Of a stretch of 64,000 nt of DNA, positions 45,713 to 55,062 are shown one piece after another. The notes under the pieces are model-generated. The model ran no database searches, was not told the origin of the DNA, and worked only from the letters and a program-made list of their open reading frames with translations. The stretch comes from Nonlabens agnitus (lineage in GTDB: Bacteria; Bacteroidota; Bacteroidia; Flavobacteriales; Flavobacteriaceae), in the NCBI RefSeq assembly GCF_002994045.1, contig NZ_MQUC01000003.1, positions 1,030,501-1,094,500 on the forward strand, in the 5' to 3' direction. The position numbers and the translations under genes were made by a program. Within the stretch, counting starts at the first letter, position 1, and every line of letters starts with the position of its first letter.

Positions 45713-47596
45713 CTAATTCATGATCTTGAACTCACTTCGTCTATTCAAACGGTACTCTTCTTCAGTACACATGCCTTCATTAACACACTTGTTCAAAGGT
45801 TGCATTTCACCGTAACCAATGCTTCTCAAACGGTCTCTGTCAATTCCTTTACTCACGATGTATTCAAGAGTAGCAGCGGCGCGTCTATTCGATAGATCCA
45901 AATTATATTCTGCCGGACCACGTACATCTGTGTGAGAAGATATCTCGATTTCCATTTCTGGATATTTATTCAAGATGTCCACTAAATTATCCAGCGTTGC
46001 TGCAGCTTGCGGTTTAATAACGGACTCGTCAAAGTCAAAGAAGATCTGGTCCAGTTCTACCTGAGTATCACCTTTACGGTCCTGTCTGATCATATCTTCT
46101 GCATCGTCATAAGAAAGTAAGGTCAGTAAAATATCATGGCTTATTTTCCCATTTTTATCTGTAGAGAAATCTACGTTTTGAGGTATGTACAATTTACGAG
46201 TTCCTCTAATGGTATACTTTCTATTAGGTTTGATCTTGAAAAAGTAACGGGCATCTTCTCCCACGATAGCATCGTCGATAACCGTACCGCGCTCATCCAG
46301 AAGGGAAACCAGCGATTCTGGAAGTAACTTATTGGTAATGCTGTCTTTCACAACACCGCCAACAGCGTATTTATCCAGCATGTTTTCTTCACGAAAGGAC
46401 TCATACAACACATCTGTACCGCTACGATTGGATGAAAACCAGGCTCTATCCAGATTCTCATCAACGATATAGGCAAAGTCGTCTCTTGAACTATTGATGG
46501 TAGACCCTAAATTGATAGGTTTTTCAAACGTACCATTCACCATATCACTTCTATGAATATCCAGACCACCTAATCCAGGTTTACCATTGGTCGCATAATA
46601 CAAAGTATTAGTGCCACTGATGTATGGAAATTGATCCAAGTGTTGGGTATTGATATCCTCGCCCAAATTGACCGGTTCGCCATAGGTTCCATTACCAAGA
46701 ATGTCCACTTTGTAAATATCAAACTCTCCATAACCACCAGGCATATTGCTGGAATAGTATAAGGTAGAGCCGTCTTTGCTCAAAGAAGGATGTTGATTGC
46801 TATAGGTCTCATCGTTAAATGGCAGCGAAGTGATATTGGTCCATTGACCGTCAACCAGTTCTGCTCTGAAAATCTGCATATTGGAAACAGGCATACCGTC
46901 TACCTTGACGCGTTCCTCATTATTTCTATTGAAATACATTACCGTACCAGCTTGGTTAAATACAGCATTGCTTTCATGTAAATCTGTGTTGACGGCCTCA
47001 AAAGCTTCAACAGATTTCAAGGAGCCGTTGCGATCTAAAGTTGCCGTGTATAAATCCAAATAAGGCAATCCGTTCCAGGCATAAATGGGACGTTCTTTAT
47101 TTCTAGAAGACGCAAAGACTACTTTATCATTACCCATAAAAGACATTCCAAAATCGCTATTGGAACCATTATTTGCCATAGGCCTAACATTGAAGGTGTG
47201 CGGTGTGCTTAACTCAAGATCTTTAAGGAATTCTCTGGTATTCCAAGATTGGCCTTGATAATAAAGCATATAGCTATCTGCCTTGTCATAATCCTTGATC
47301 GCCATGAGTGACTGTGCATATCTATAAATACGATCGTAGTCTTCTATAACGCCACCTTTATCTTCTACTTTGGAATAAGTAAAAGCTGCTTTATCCATGT
47401 CACCAACATAGTAATAACAATCCCCTAATTTTTTAAGTACCTCAGTGGTTGGCTTTAGGTTTTCGTAATTTTTGATGGCTTCAACATAGGCTTGATTTTT
47501 ATAAAGCCTATTGGTTTGTTTCAAGCTCAGCTCTTGTGCTTGGGCGCAAAATGAGGTGCATAGCCCCATGAGCAGAATTGTAATTCGTAATCTCAT
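45713..47596 (-). CDS. OmpA-family protein with TPR and PD40 repeats (gliding/T9SS-associated)
   Basis: A protein of 627 residues with a signal peptide (cleavage after CAQAQ). A TPR-like N-terminal part (about 28-130) is followed by WD40/PD40-like beta-propeller repeats (SLSKDGSTLYYSSNMPGGYG and others, 150-390), a Cna-B-like segment and a C-terminal OmpA domain with SSHTDVRG and NRRAAATL. It is the usual third partner of PorP/SprF and a large surface protein. It probably binds peptidoglycan and anchors the outer-membrane complex. Last gene of the triad on the minus strand. Confidence 0.92.
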   Translation of the reverse strand: MRLRITILLMGLCTSFCAQAQELSLKQTNRLYKNQAYVEAIKNYENLKPTTEVLKKLGDCYYYVGDMDKAAFTYSKVEDKGGVIEDYDRIYRYAQSLMAIKDYDKADSYMLYYQGQSWNTREFLKDLELSTPHTFNVRPMANNGSNSDFGMSFMGNDKVVFASSRNKERPIYAWNGLPYLDLYTATLDRNGSLKSVEAFEAVNTDLHESNAVFNQAGTVMYFNRNNEERVKVDGMPVSNMQIFRAELVDGQWTNITSLPFNDETYSNQHPSLSKDGSTLYYSSNMPGGYGEFDIYKVDILGNGTYGEPVNLGEDINTQHLDQFPYISGTNTLYYATNGKPGLGGLDIHRSDMVNGTFEKPINLGSTINSSRDDFAYIVDENLDRAWFSSNRSGTDVLYESFREENMLDKYAVGGVVKDSITNKLLPESLVSLLDERGTVIDDAIVGEDARYFFKIKPNRKYTIRGTRKLYIPQNVDFSTDKNGKISHDILLTLLSYDDAEDMIRQDRKGDTQVELDQIFFDFDESVIKPQAAATLDNLVDILNKYPEMEIEISSHTDVRGPAEYNLDLSNRRAAATLEYIVSKGIDRDRLRSIGYGEMQPLNKCVNEGMCTEEEYRLNRRSEFKIMN

Positions 47597-47613
47597 AATG
47601 TCTCGGTGTCTTA

Positions 47614-48573
47614 TTAAAAGAATCTTGGGGAACGGTCAAAACCTCTGTCCCAAACTTTTGATTGTATATTAAAGAGTAGCATGATCTCGTGGGAACCCGT
47701 ATTGTAATTCCCTAGATTGTTTACAGTATAATCATAGGCATAACCAACTCTCAAGTTAGGCGCTATTCTATAATTGACCAGTCCAGAAACCGCATCTCCA
47801 AATCTATAGGCTACACCAGCTTCAAATTTTTCATTAAACAACACATTTGCCGTCAGGTCTAGTGTTAACGGTGCTCCTTTTACACCTCGTAGTAAGAAGG
47901 CTGGTTTCAGTTTTATTTCGTCATTGAGGTCCATCACGTAACCACTGGTCAAGAATAAATGAATATCCTGAACTCCTGTTGACTGTACACCATTATCATT
48001 TTCTAGGTGAGTAGTGGTCAATAAATTTGGAGCCGATAATCCTGCATAAAATCTATCGGTGTAATAGAAAGCTCCAGCACCAACATTAGGGAATGTCTGA
48101 TTGATGTTATCTCTAAAGGCAATATCAGTATCCGTACCACCAGATTGTAGGGTAAATCCATCAAAATTTGCATCAAATAATGTCACTCCAGCTTTTAAAC
48201 CAAGAGATAATTTTCCTTGCTCAGAAACAGGTAGTATGTATGCAAAGTCTGCATAAATATTATTCTCAGTAACTACGTTACCAATATCATCATTGGTAAA
48301 GGATAAGCCCAGTTCTATGCGGTCATTTACTGGATAATGAACAAAAAAGGAAGCCGTTTTAGGCGCTCCTTCAATGCCTGCCCATTGAGATCTGTACAAA
48401 GCTCCCAAATTGATCTCCTGCTGGTTGCCAGTGGCATAAGCAGGATTTATGATCTTTTGATTGTACATGTATTGCGTGAACTGTGGATCCTGTTGTGCAG
48501 TGGCCTTACAAAGCATACCTAAGGTAAAAGCTAGGAACAGACCGATTGTATAGTTGTTTTTCATGTGTGTCAT
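47614..48573 (-). CDS. PorP/SprF-family type IX secretion membrane protein
   Basis: A protein of 319 residues with a signal peptide (KATAQQD) and the family start DPQFTQYMYNQKIINPAYAT. Outer-membrane beta-barrel expected. SprF-like proteins are needed for secretion or surface display of a single large partner adhesin, here the 1,383-residue protein immediately upstream. It lies 11 bases after that gene and 17 before the OmpA/PD40 gene, so the three form one operon. Confidence 0.93.
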   Translation of the reverse strand: MTHMKNNYTIGLFLAFTLGMLCKATAQQDPQFTQYMYNQKIINPAYATGNQQEINLGALYRSQWAGIEGAPKTASFFVHYPVNDRIELGLSFTNDDIGNVVTENNIYADFAYILPVSEQGKLSLGLKAGVTLFDANFDGFTLQSGGTDTDIAFRDNINQTFPNVGAGAFYYTDRFYAGLSAPNLLTTTHLENDNGVQSTGVQDIHLFLTSGYVMDLNDEIKLKPAFLLRGVKGAPLTLDLTANVLFNEKFEAGVAYRFGDAVSGLVNYRIAPNLRVGYAYDYTVNNLGNYNTGSHEIMLLFNIQSKVWDRGFDRSPRFF

Positions 48574-48584
48574 CTTTCTGGCTT

Positions 48585-51500
48585 CTATCTACTTATGTAT
48601 AATCTCCCTTGTCTAGGTTTAGTGCTACCGTCATTGAATTTCAAGATGTAGAAATAAACACCTACCGGCAATTGACCATTGCTAAATAAGGCATCTTGAT
48701 TAGAGGTACCATCAAATCTTGGTGTGCTATCCACACCTTTATAGACCAGTATTCCGTTTCTGTTATAAATCTCCATTTCGAAGTTTGGATACAAGAATCC
48801 AAGATTATCAATATCAAAAGTATCATTGACGCCATCATTGTTAGGAGAGAAGCCATCAGGTACAACGACATCGCCACACGCGGTAAGATCTGGAGTAACG
48901 GCTAGTCGTACACTGCTCTCACAAGCAGAAGCAGGATCAACAATCACCGCATAATAAGTCGTATCTCGCGACAATAAGGTGGATAAGGATAACGGTGACG
49001 TGCCGTTTGCATCTGCATACCATTGGATGTTGTTTGCAGCAGCATCATATTCATTGATGTTGCGTGTCAAGTCCAACAACGTCGGATTGTCATTTACACA
49101 AAATGAGCCACCATCTGCAGTCAGTGTTGGAGTAGGAGCATCATTTACAACGGCACTTACTTGTACTCGTTGATCTGATTCACAACCAGTATTACTGGTT
49201 TGAGTAGCAAAATAAGTCGCACCATCTACAAGTAACGTATCATCGGTCAACGGTGTGGTGGCATCTGCAGAATCGTACCAAGTGATTGTTTCGCCGGTAA
49301 CCGCTGCATCTAGATCCATTACCATAGGCATCTCGCTAGCACAAAATGTCAAACTCGCTGATGTCACCGTTGGAGGCGCTGTTTCTTCAATCATGACGTC
49401 CACCTGCGATACGGCATCCGTACTACATGGAGACGTAGCCGCAACAGTGTACGTATAAATTCCAGCCGTATCAACGGCTGGGTCAAATATATTTCCACCG
49501 CTGGCCAATTGTGGAGACCAAACGCCATTGGTGTCCGGCGAGCCACCTAGACTAGCAGTCAAATCAAATGGTGCATCAATTTTACAAATCATGATGGTGG
49601 AACTGGTGCCCGCATCTGGAGCAGCGGTTACCGTAACTTCTACTGTTGCGCTGGATGTGTTACAACCATTCATAACGGTATAGGTGTAGGTGCCAGTTGG
49701 GTCAACGGCTGGGTCAAAAACACCGGTGTTACTGGTTAAGGCAGGTGACCAAGTTCCGCCAGCATCTGCGGCGCCCAATAGACTAAATAAATCTACTGGT
49801 GCATTATCAGAACAAAAATCGATGCTGGTACTCGTTCCTGCACTAACTGGATTTTGAACCGTTACTGTTGTAAGTGTGGAACTGTCACCACATGGGGCTG
49901 TACCGGTAATGGTGTACTCAAAAGTGTAGGTTCCAGGAGCGACGGCGCTAGCGTCAAAAGTAGAGCCAGTTAAAGCTCCAGATCCATCCGTATCCACCCA
50001 AATTCCTCCAGCATCCTGAGTGCCATCTAATGCTGTAAATAGATCTACAGCGCTGTTATCGCTACATATCGTTATAGGTGCAGCAACTCCTGTATCGGGA
50101 GTTTGATTGATGGTAACGGTCACTGCAGTAGCAACAGATGATTCACAATTGGTTACTGCATCTGTCTGGGTAGCGTAGTAGTCTTCACCATCCTGCAAGG
50201 CATCTGTTGAAGCAAGCAAATTGGTCAATTCGGCATCGCTGTACCATTGAATCGTAGTACCTGTGGCGCTTAGGTCGGCTACGGTGGCTTGATCACAAAA
50301 CTCTTGTGTAGTTGGAGCCACAGGCGCTGCAATATCATTAATAGTGACCGTAATGGTTTCAGAATCGTCAACACAACTTCCTATACCTATAACCGTGTAG
50401 GTAAAATTATAGGAACCTTGTGATAAGGCGCTCAAGTCAAGGATATTATTAGTTAAAGCACCAGTGGCATCATCATCATTCCAGCTTCCATTGGTGTCAT
50501 TATCTGCTAACTGATTGAAGAGATCCAACTGCTGACCAGCAGTAACATCTTCCAAACAAATCTCAAAGTCAGTTCCTGTACCAGCTTCTGGCGCATCAGT
50601 AACCGTAACGGTAACTGTGGACGTTTCCGTACAACTAGCATCAGTTATGGTATAAGTAAAACTATAGGACCCAACCGCTAATAGTGTCAAGTCTACGTTA
50701 TTGCCATTAAGTGCTCCAGTCGCATCATCATCTGACCAATCGCCACCAGCATCTTCACCAGTTAATTGATCGAATAAATCAAGCGGAGAGACTGCAGCTG
50801 CGTCTGTTTCACAAACTTCAAATGGAGTAGGAGTTCCTGCTTCAGGCAGCTCTGTGATGATCACGGTGACTGTTACATCGTCATCCGTACAGTTACTAAT
50901 GGCTGGTACGGTATAGGTAAAGTCAAAACTACCGGTTCCCAGAGTGGTTAAATCAATGGGGTTGGTTACTGCCGTACCACTTGAATTGGATCCTGCAAAC
51001 CAAGTACCATTCGTGTCTTGCGTGCCATCCAATAATGAGAACAGATCAAACGGCGAACTTCCTGCAGCCGCGTCTTCACAAACCTCAAATGGAGTTCCTA
51101 TATAGTTACCAGATTCTGGTGCTGGTTGGATAACGATGCTAATCGATTCACTATCGGTACAAGAACCATTGTCGATAGTATAGGTAAACACATAAGGGCT
51201 TCCTTCCACAGTAAAGCCAGTGATATCGATACTGTTGGTTACCGTTGTGTTTGAAGCATCAGTCCAGGTTCCGTTGTTGTTATCTTGAGAACCGTCTAAA
51301 GCATCAAATAAATTAAAAGGGGAATTCTGGTCGATCTCGTTCTCACAAATTTCTGTAGGGACAGCAGTTCCTGCATTGGGATCTTCCAAAATAATTACCT
51401 GAACCGTCGTGTTATCTTCAGGACAAGGATTGGGATCCAAATTCTGACTGTACGTAAAATTATAGGTGCCAACTGCCAAGGTTGTAAAATCAAAATTAGA

Positions 51501-52736
51501 GGAGACCGTTGGATCAGAGCTGGTCGTTCCTTGGGTCCATGTACCACCTGCATCTTCATCATCAATCAATTGGAATAAATCATAGGCCGTCGGCGCCTGT
51601 GACTCACAAAAAGTCAACGGACTCAAGTCAGAAGCCACACCAGAAGATAAAATTTCATTAACGACGATGGTAATAGTCGCTGTTTGATCTGGACATGGAT
51701 CTGTACCAGGAACCGTGTACACATAGTTATACGATCCAGGCGTCAATGCACTAATATTAGTGGTTCCCGTATTACCATTAGTAATCGTTGTCGGGCCTTC
51801 CCAAGTACCTGTGGTATCTGGATTCCCTGTTAATAACGGAAAAAGATCAAAATCATCTTGAGGTAGGTTATCGATACAATATTGCTGGGTCGTTCCTACA
51901 CCCGGAACAGGTGGCTCTGCAATGCGCACGGTAACTGCCACAGCTTCACTCTCACAAAAGAAATTGTCTGCTTGTACGTAGTAGGTTTCTCCATCCACCA
52001 ACAAAGTAGTAGGAGACAAGGATGGTGGGATTGGACTGTTACCACTATCCACCTCACTATACCAGTTGAAATTATTGGTCGTTCCTGGATCAAGGTCTGC
52101 TACAGTTGGTGCCGTATCAGAACAAAAATCCTGAGTGGTTGGTGGACTAGGAGCAGCTGGTGAATCAAAGACGGCGATACTACCAGATTCTATCTGGCTT
52201 CTACAGCCTGCATTGTCCACAAAAACGATGAAGTAATTTGCACTTCTTGGTAAGGCTTCCGTTGGCTGACGTCGATTTGTAAGGGCAAAATCTGAATAGA
52301 TTTCTACAGAACCTCCAGTTGGGACGTTGGGAGCAAGTGCCTGATTGATATAGGATTGAATGGTAGGATTCTCGTTATCACAGAAAATCGCTTCTAGACT
52401 TTGGCCGCTGGGATCTACCGTAAAATCTACGACCAGTTCCTCACGAGTACCACAATTTCCTGTGGTGTCACCCGCATAATAAGTGCCTTGTCGCACGAGT
52501 TGGGATGGTGGTATAGGCGATCCACCAGTAGGATTAGCATACCATCTTATAGGATTGGCACCAGGATTGGCAAATGCATTTAAATCTTGAAAAGTCAGTC
52601 CAGGGGCATCACAGATCACTTGAGGTGAAGCGGTCACCGTTGGACACTGTGCCTGTGCGTTTAGCATGGGCAGGAACAGCAGCAGGAACAACAGCCATGG
52701 TGTTGGCAGTAAGTTACTTACGTAGTTTTTTTTCAT
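48585..52736 (-). CDS. Giant repeat-rich surface protein with gliding-type C-terminal domain
   Basis: A protein of 1,383 residues. After a signal peptide (ending LNAQAQ) come about ten to twelve Ig-like modules of roughly 90-110 residues. Each has a Cys near its start (FEVCE, TFCES), a DLF...L.G..DxxGTW segment and a G.Y.F.YT segment. The end VPDGFSPNNDGVNDTFDI...GQLPVGVYFYILKF is a type B (CHU_C) sorting domain. Likely a cell-surface adhesin exported by type IX secretion with the PorP/SprF partner. The coding strand uses many Thr, Asp and Gly codons, as in such repeats. Confidence 0.92.
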   Translation of the reverse strand: MKKNYVSNLLPTPWLLFLLLFLPMLNAQAQCPTVTASPQVICDAPGLTFQDLNAFANPGANPIRWYANPTGGSPIPPSQLVRQGTYYAGDTTGNCGTREELVVDFTVDPSGQSLEAIFCDNENPTIQSYINQALAPNVPTGGSVEIYSDFALTNRRQPTEALPRSANYFIVFVDNAGCRSQIESGSIAVFDSPAAPSPPTTQDFCSDTAPTVADLDPGTTNNFNWYSEVDSGNSPIPPSLSPTTLLVDGETYYVQADNFFCESEAVAVTVRIAEPPVPGVGTTQQYCIDNLPQDDFDLFPLLTGNPDTTGTWEGPTTITNGNTGTTNISALTPGSYNYVYTVPGTDPCPDQTATITIVVNEILSSGVASDLSPLTFCESQAPTAYDLFQLIDDEDAGGTWTQGTTSSDPTVSSNFDFTTLAVGTYNFTYSQNLDPNPCPEDNTTVQVIILEDPNAGTAVPTEICENEIDQNSPFNLFDALDGSQDNNNGTWTDASNTTVTNSIDITGFTVEGSPYVFTYTIDNGSCTDSESISIVIQPAPESGNYIGTPFEVCEDAAAGSSPFDLFSLLDGTQDTNGTWFAGSNSSGTAVTNPIDLTTLGTGSFDFTYTVPAISNCTDDDVTVTVIITELPEAGTPTPFEVCETDAAAVSPLDLFDQLTGEDAGGDWSDDDATGALNGNNVDLTLLAVGSYSFTYTITDASCTETSTVTVTVTDAPEAGTGTDFEICLEDVTAGQQLDLFNQLADNDTNGSWNDDDATGALTNNILDLSALSQGSYNFTYTVIGIGSCVDDSETITVTINDIAAPVAPTTQEFCDQATVADLSATGTTIQWYSDAELTNLLASTDALQDGEDYYATQTDAVTNCESSVATAVTVTINQTPDTGVAAPITICSDNSAVDLFTALDGTQDAGGIWVDTDGSGALTGSTFDASAVAPGTYTFEYTITGTAPCGDSSTLTTVTVQNPVSAGTSTSIDFCSDNAPVDLFSLLGAADAGGTWSPALTSNTGVFDPAVDPTGTYTYTVMNGCNTSSATVEVTVTAAPDAGTSSTIMICKIDAPFDLTASLGGSPDTNGVWSPQLASGGNIFDPAVDTAGIYTYTVAATSPCSTDAVSQVDVMIEETAPPTVTSASLTFCASEMPMVMDLDAAVTGETITWYDSADATTPLTDDTLLVDGATYFATQTSNTGCESDQRVQVSAVVNDAPTPTLTADGGSFCVNDNPTLLDLTRNINEYDAAANNIQWYADANGTSPLSLSTLLSRDTTYYAVIVDPASACESSVRLAVTPDLTACGDVVVPDGFSPNNDGVNDTFDIDNLGFLYPNFEMEIYNRNGILVYKGVDSTPRFDGTSNQDALFSNGQLPVGVYFYILKFNDGSTKPRQGRLYISR

Positions 52737-53173
52737 AAAATAGCTTCCTATATAAATTAATTACGACTTGAATAAGGGGAATTGGTGTGATATGGGTTGA
52801 TTGGTTTAAGAGGCTAAATATAGAAGAACCATGGATATAGACCACTTTAATCTGATAAATATTACGATTGTCGTTAAATTTCATCGACGAACGGTTAAAA
52901 ATCTTAAAATATCATAATATTAATTTGAGACATATAATTAGTATATAGGTAAAAGATAGTTACGCTTTCGCGAAAGCGAACTCCATATTTATCACACTAT
53001 AAAAATGAAGTTTTGATCGTTTTTCCATGTTTTGAGTTAGTGTTTTAAAAGGGTAGAAGGTCTTGATCTGAAAACACACGTGACAGATTGCCTGAAGCCA
53101 ATAGCTTTTTTAATAGGATTTTACCAAGAAGCTTGGCATTATTATGGTAGCTTAACTTTCAAATATCTTTGTT
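52737..53173. other. 437-base intergenic interval
   Basis: Contains the promoter region of the large surface protein (minus strand), a repeat copy at 52963-52978, and a TATCTTTG element (53164-53171) for the DUF4251 gene. No gene seen. The rest is AT-rich. Confidence 0.6.
52963..52978. repeat. Palindromic repeat copy 16 (intergenic)
   Basis: Exact CGCTTTCGCGAAAGCG, followed by AA. Confidence 0.95.
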
Positions 53174-53752
53174 ATGAAAATGTATCGTCCTATATATAGT
53201 AAATGTGTGTTGTTACTTATCGCTATTTTGAGCATTACTGCCTGCAGCGTTCAAAAAACGGGAAGCCCAGCAGAATTTGAGGCGTTGACCAATAAAGTGG
53301 TTAATGGTGATACGTTGCGCATTGAGATGGATGCGGCTTATCCCTTGAATACGTATGCATCCCAACAAGTGATTCAACAATTGATGCGTAATACGGGAGA
53401 TACTGCCAATAGAATTGACCTTACGGGCGACGGGCATTTTCTAGAAATTCATCCAGACATGGTGAAAGCCAATTTACCGTTTTTTGGAGAGCGTCGTCAA
53501 GGTGCTGGATATAACAATCCGCAGGACAGTGGTATCAATTTTGAACAGGCGCCAGAGGATTATCTCTACACGGTAGATAATGAGGCATACAAATACGAGA
53601 TTGAATTTGATGCCAATGACAAAACCGAAAATTATGACGTGGACGTGGTTGTATTTGCCAATGGTAAAGCAACGGTTTACGTAAGAAGCACCACCAGAAC
53701 GGTCATGCAATATCAAGGAAGAGTGGTATCTACGAACGATTCCAAGGAGTAA
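53174..53752 (+). CDS. DUF4251-family lipoprotein
   Basis: A protein of 192 residues with a lipoprotein signal (lipobox ITAC). The domain around DTLRIEMDAAYPLNTYASQQV and the later ENYDVDVVVFANGKATVYVRS fit DUF4251, a family restricted to Bacteroidota with unknown role. A TATCTTTG element ends two bases before ATG 53174; the second ATG at 53180 may therefore be the real start in a leaderless message. Confidence 0.75.
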   Translation: MKMYRPIYSKCVLLLIAILSITACSVQKTGSPAEFEALTNKVVNGDTLRIEMDAAYPLNTYASQQVIQQLMRNTGDTANRIDLTGDGHFLEIHPDMVKANLPFFGERRQGAGYNNPQDSGINFEQAPEDYLYTVDNEAYKYEIEFDANDKTENYDVDVVVFANGKATVYVRSTTRTVMQYQGRVVSTNDSKE

Positions 53753-53832
53753 TCAAAAAGAGAACAAGTCTACTTAGTTCTCAAAAATTCTATTTGACAT
53801 AATATACATTATGGTTCAAATATCAAATTCTT

Positions 53833-54702
53833 TTAATCATCACAAATCGCATAAAATAAACTGCCCGGATTCATAACTATAGTATTTACAGGCATCATCT
53901 TAGGCGTAATTCTAATAAATGGTACTAAATCTTGATCTGTAGGATTTTCAGCATATGGGAACTGCTCATGATTTGAATCCAGAACTTCTGGAAATATCTC
54001 ATTCTTGAAATACTGTTCAAAGAATTCAAGATCTTCCGTATTGATGTCTTTATACTCAGAACGCTTTTGTATGCCGCCTTGATCTTCCATAAACAATTGA
54101 CCATCCATAAACCTTACTTGAGAGGTTCCACCTTGAGAATAACTTTCAGGTAAACCTGTGAGCAAAAACTCATTATACGAGGCGTTTGGTTTAAAACTAA
54201 AAATATAGTTCTTAGAGTTTGTGATTTCGCCTTCTGCATATTTTCTCAAATCCTGCTGATAGATTTCTATTTGTTCAATGGAATTGCGCTGCGAGTAGAT
54301 ATATGGATACGTAAAGCAATTGGCGGCTTCATTAAATATAGCTGTAAAGGCCTCATTTACAGAACTATTAAAACGTATCGCAAAACCTCTATTGGCATCA
54401 AGTCCAACACGAACTTTAACCGAATCCTGAATACTCGAATTATAGCGAGCGTACAGCACCACTTTAGGTTCCTTATGATAGGTGAATAGATAATGGTCTT
54501 CTACTTTTTGCCAAGTTCCTTTGAGCACACCTCCAAAAAATGCGATAGCAAAATGATGATCTGGTGAGATAATTACATGAGAATCTCCATGTGGATCATT
54601 ACTAGAAATATGATATGCTCCAGAAATATCCTCAACAGACTGCTGTGCAACACCTAAGGCCATCCCACTAAAAACAAATAGTATTGACAAAACCTTTTTC
54701 AT
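53833..54702 (-). CDS. Exported protein of unknown function
   Basis: A protein of 289 residues with a signal peptide (SGMALGVAQQ). The first part (about 25-130) is rich in strands, with histidines in a SPDHHFAIAFFGGVLKGTW segment, as in lipocalin-like folds. No family recognised. Its stop lies near weak inverted repeat GAGAAC/GTTCTC at 53760-53782. Confidence 0.6.
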   Translation of the reverse strand: MKKVLSILFVFSGMALGVAQQSVEDISGAYHISSNDPHGDSHVIISPDHHFAIAFFGGVLKGTWQKVEDHYLFTYHKEPKVVLYARYNSSIQDSVKVRVGLDANRGFAIRFNSSVNEAFTAIFNEAANCFTYPYIYSQRNSIEQIEIYQQDLRKYAEGEITNSKNYIFSFKPNASYNEFLLTGLPESYSQGGTSQVRFMDGQLFMEDQGGIQKRSEYKDINTEDLEFFEQYFKNEIFPEVLDSNHEQFPYAENPTDQDLVPFIRITPKMMPVNTIVMNPGSLFYAICDD

Positions 54703-54905
54703 AGGTATGCATTTTTTCTAAAATAAAGATAATCTAATCTGCCGCTATAAAAATCTCCTGCGGTGACCACTACTCTACTATTTATACGATCATTGTTATT
54801 CCTTACCAGAGGCGTCATTGGACTAGATTACCAAGCAAGGTCTGCTCCTCATAATTCTTAACATATTATATGGTTCTCAAAGCTTCATTTTAAAATGTTA
54901 TGGTT

Positions 54906-54913
54906 TAGTTTTG
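54906..54913 (+). promoter_or_regulatory. TAnnTTTG element ahead of the S-box-like leader
   Basis: TAGTTTTG lies 12 bases before the first paired base of the leader, a fitting distance for the transcription start. Confidence 0.45.
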
Positions 54914-54924
54914 CCGCCGCAAAT

Positions 54925-54990
54925 AATTATCAAGAATCTCATTAGGGAGATAGCAACCTGCAATAACGAGCAAGGTGCTAAATGGATAAG
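54925..54990 (+). promoter_or_regulatory. Compact S-box-like (SAM-I-type) riboswitch, minimal form
   Basis: Core pieces of the SAM-I riboswitch occur in order: TATCAAGA (54928-54935), AGGGA (54944-54948), GCAACC (54953-54958) and AAGGTGCTAAAT (54972-54983). A first stem forms between TTATC (54927-54931) and GATAA (54985-54989), a short second stem between ATCTC and GAGAT, and a third between CCTGC and GCAAGG. Normal S-boxes have a long kinked second stem and a fourth stem; both are nearly absent. The downstream gene is of the NhaC family, known as a methionine-transporter family under S-box control. Confidence 0.65.
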
Positions 54991-55062
54991 CCAAGTTTTT
55001 GGAAAAAATGTTAACTCATACTTCTATTGCTGGTCGCTGTTTCCCTTATCTCAAATTAAGAT

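Larger units (their letters stand above)
54703..55062. other. 360-base interval with the leader of the NhaC-type gene
   Basis: Holds the promoter-like element and the S-box-like leader described separately; 54703-54900 shows nothing beyond AT-rich sequence. Confidence 0.6.

Noticed and set aside
48585..52736. CRISPR-like or DNA-level tandem repeats
   Set aside because: The repetition is at protein level in Ig-like modules; no constant repeat with spacers is seen.
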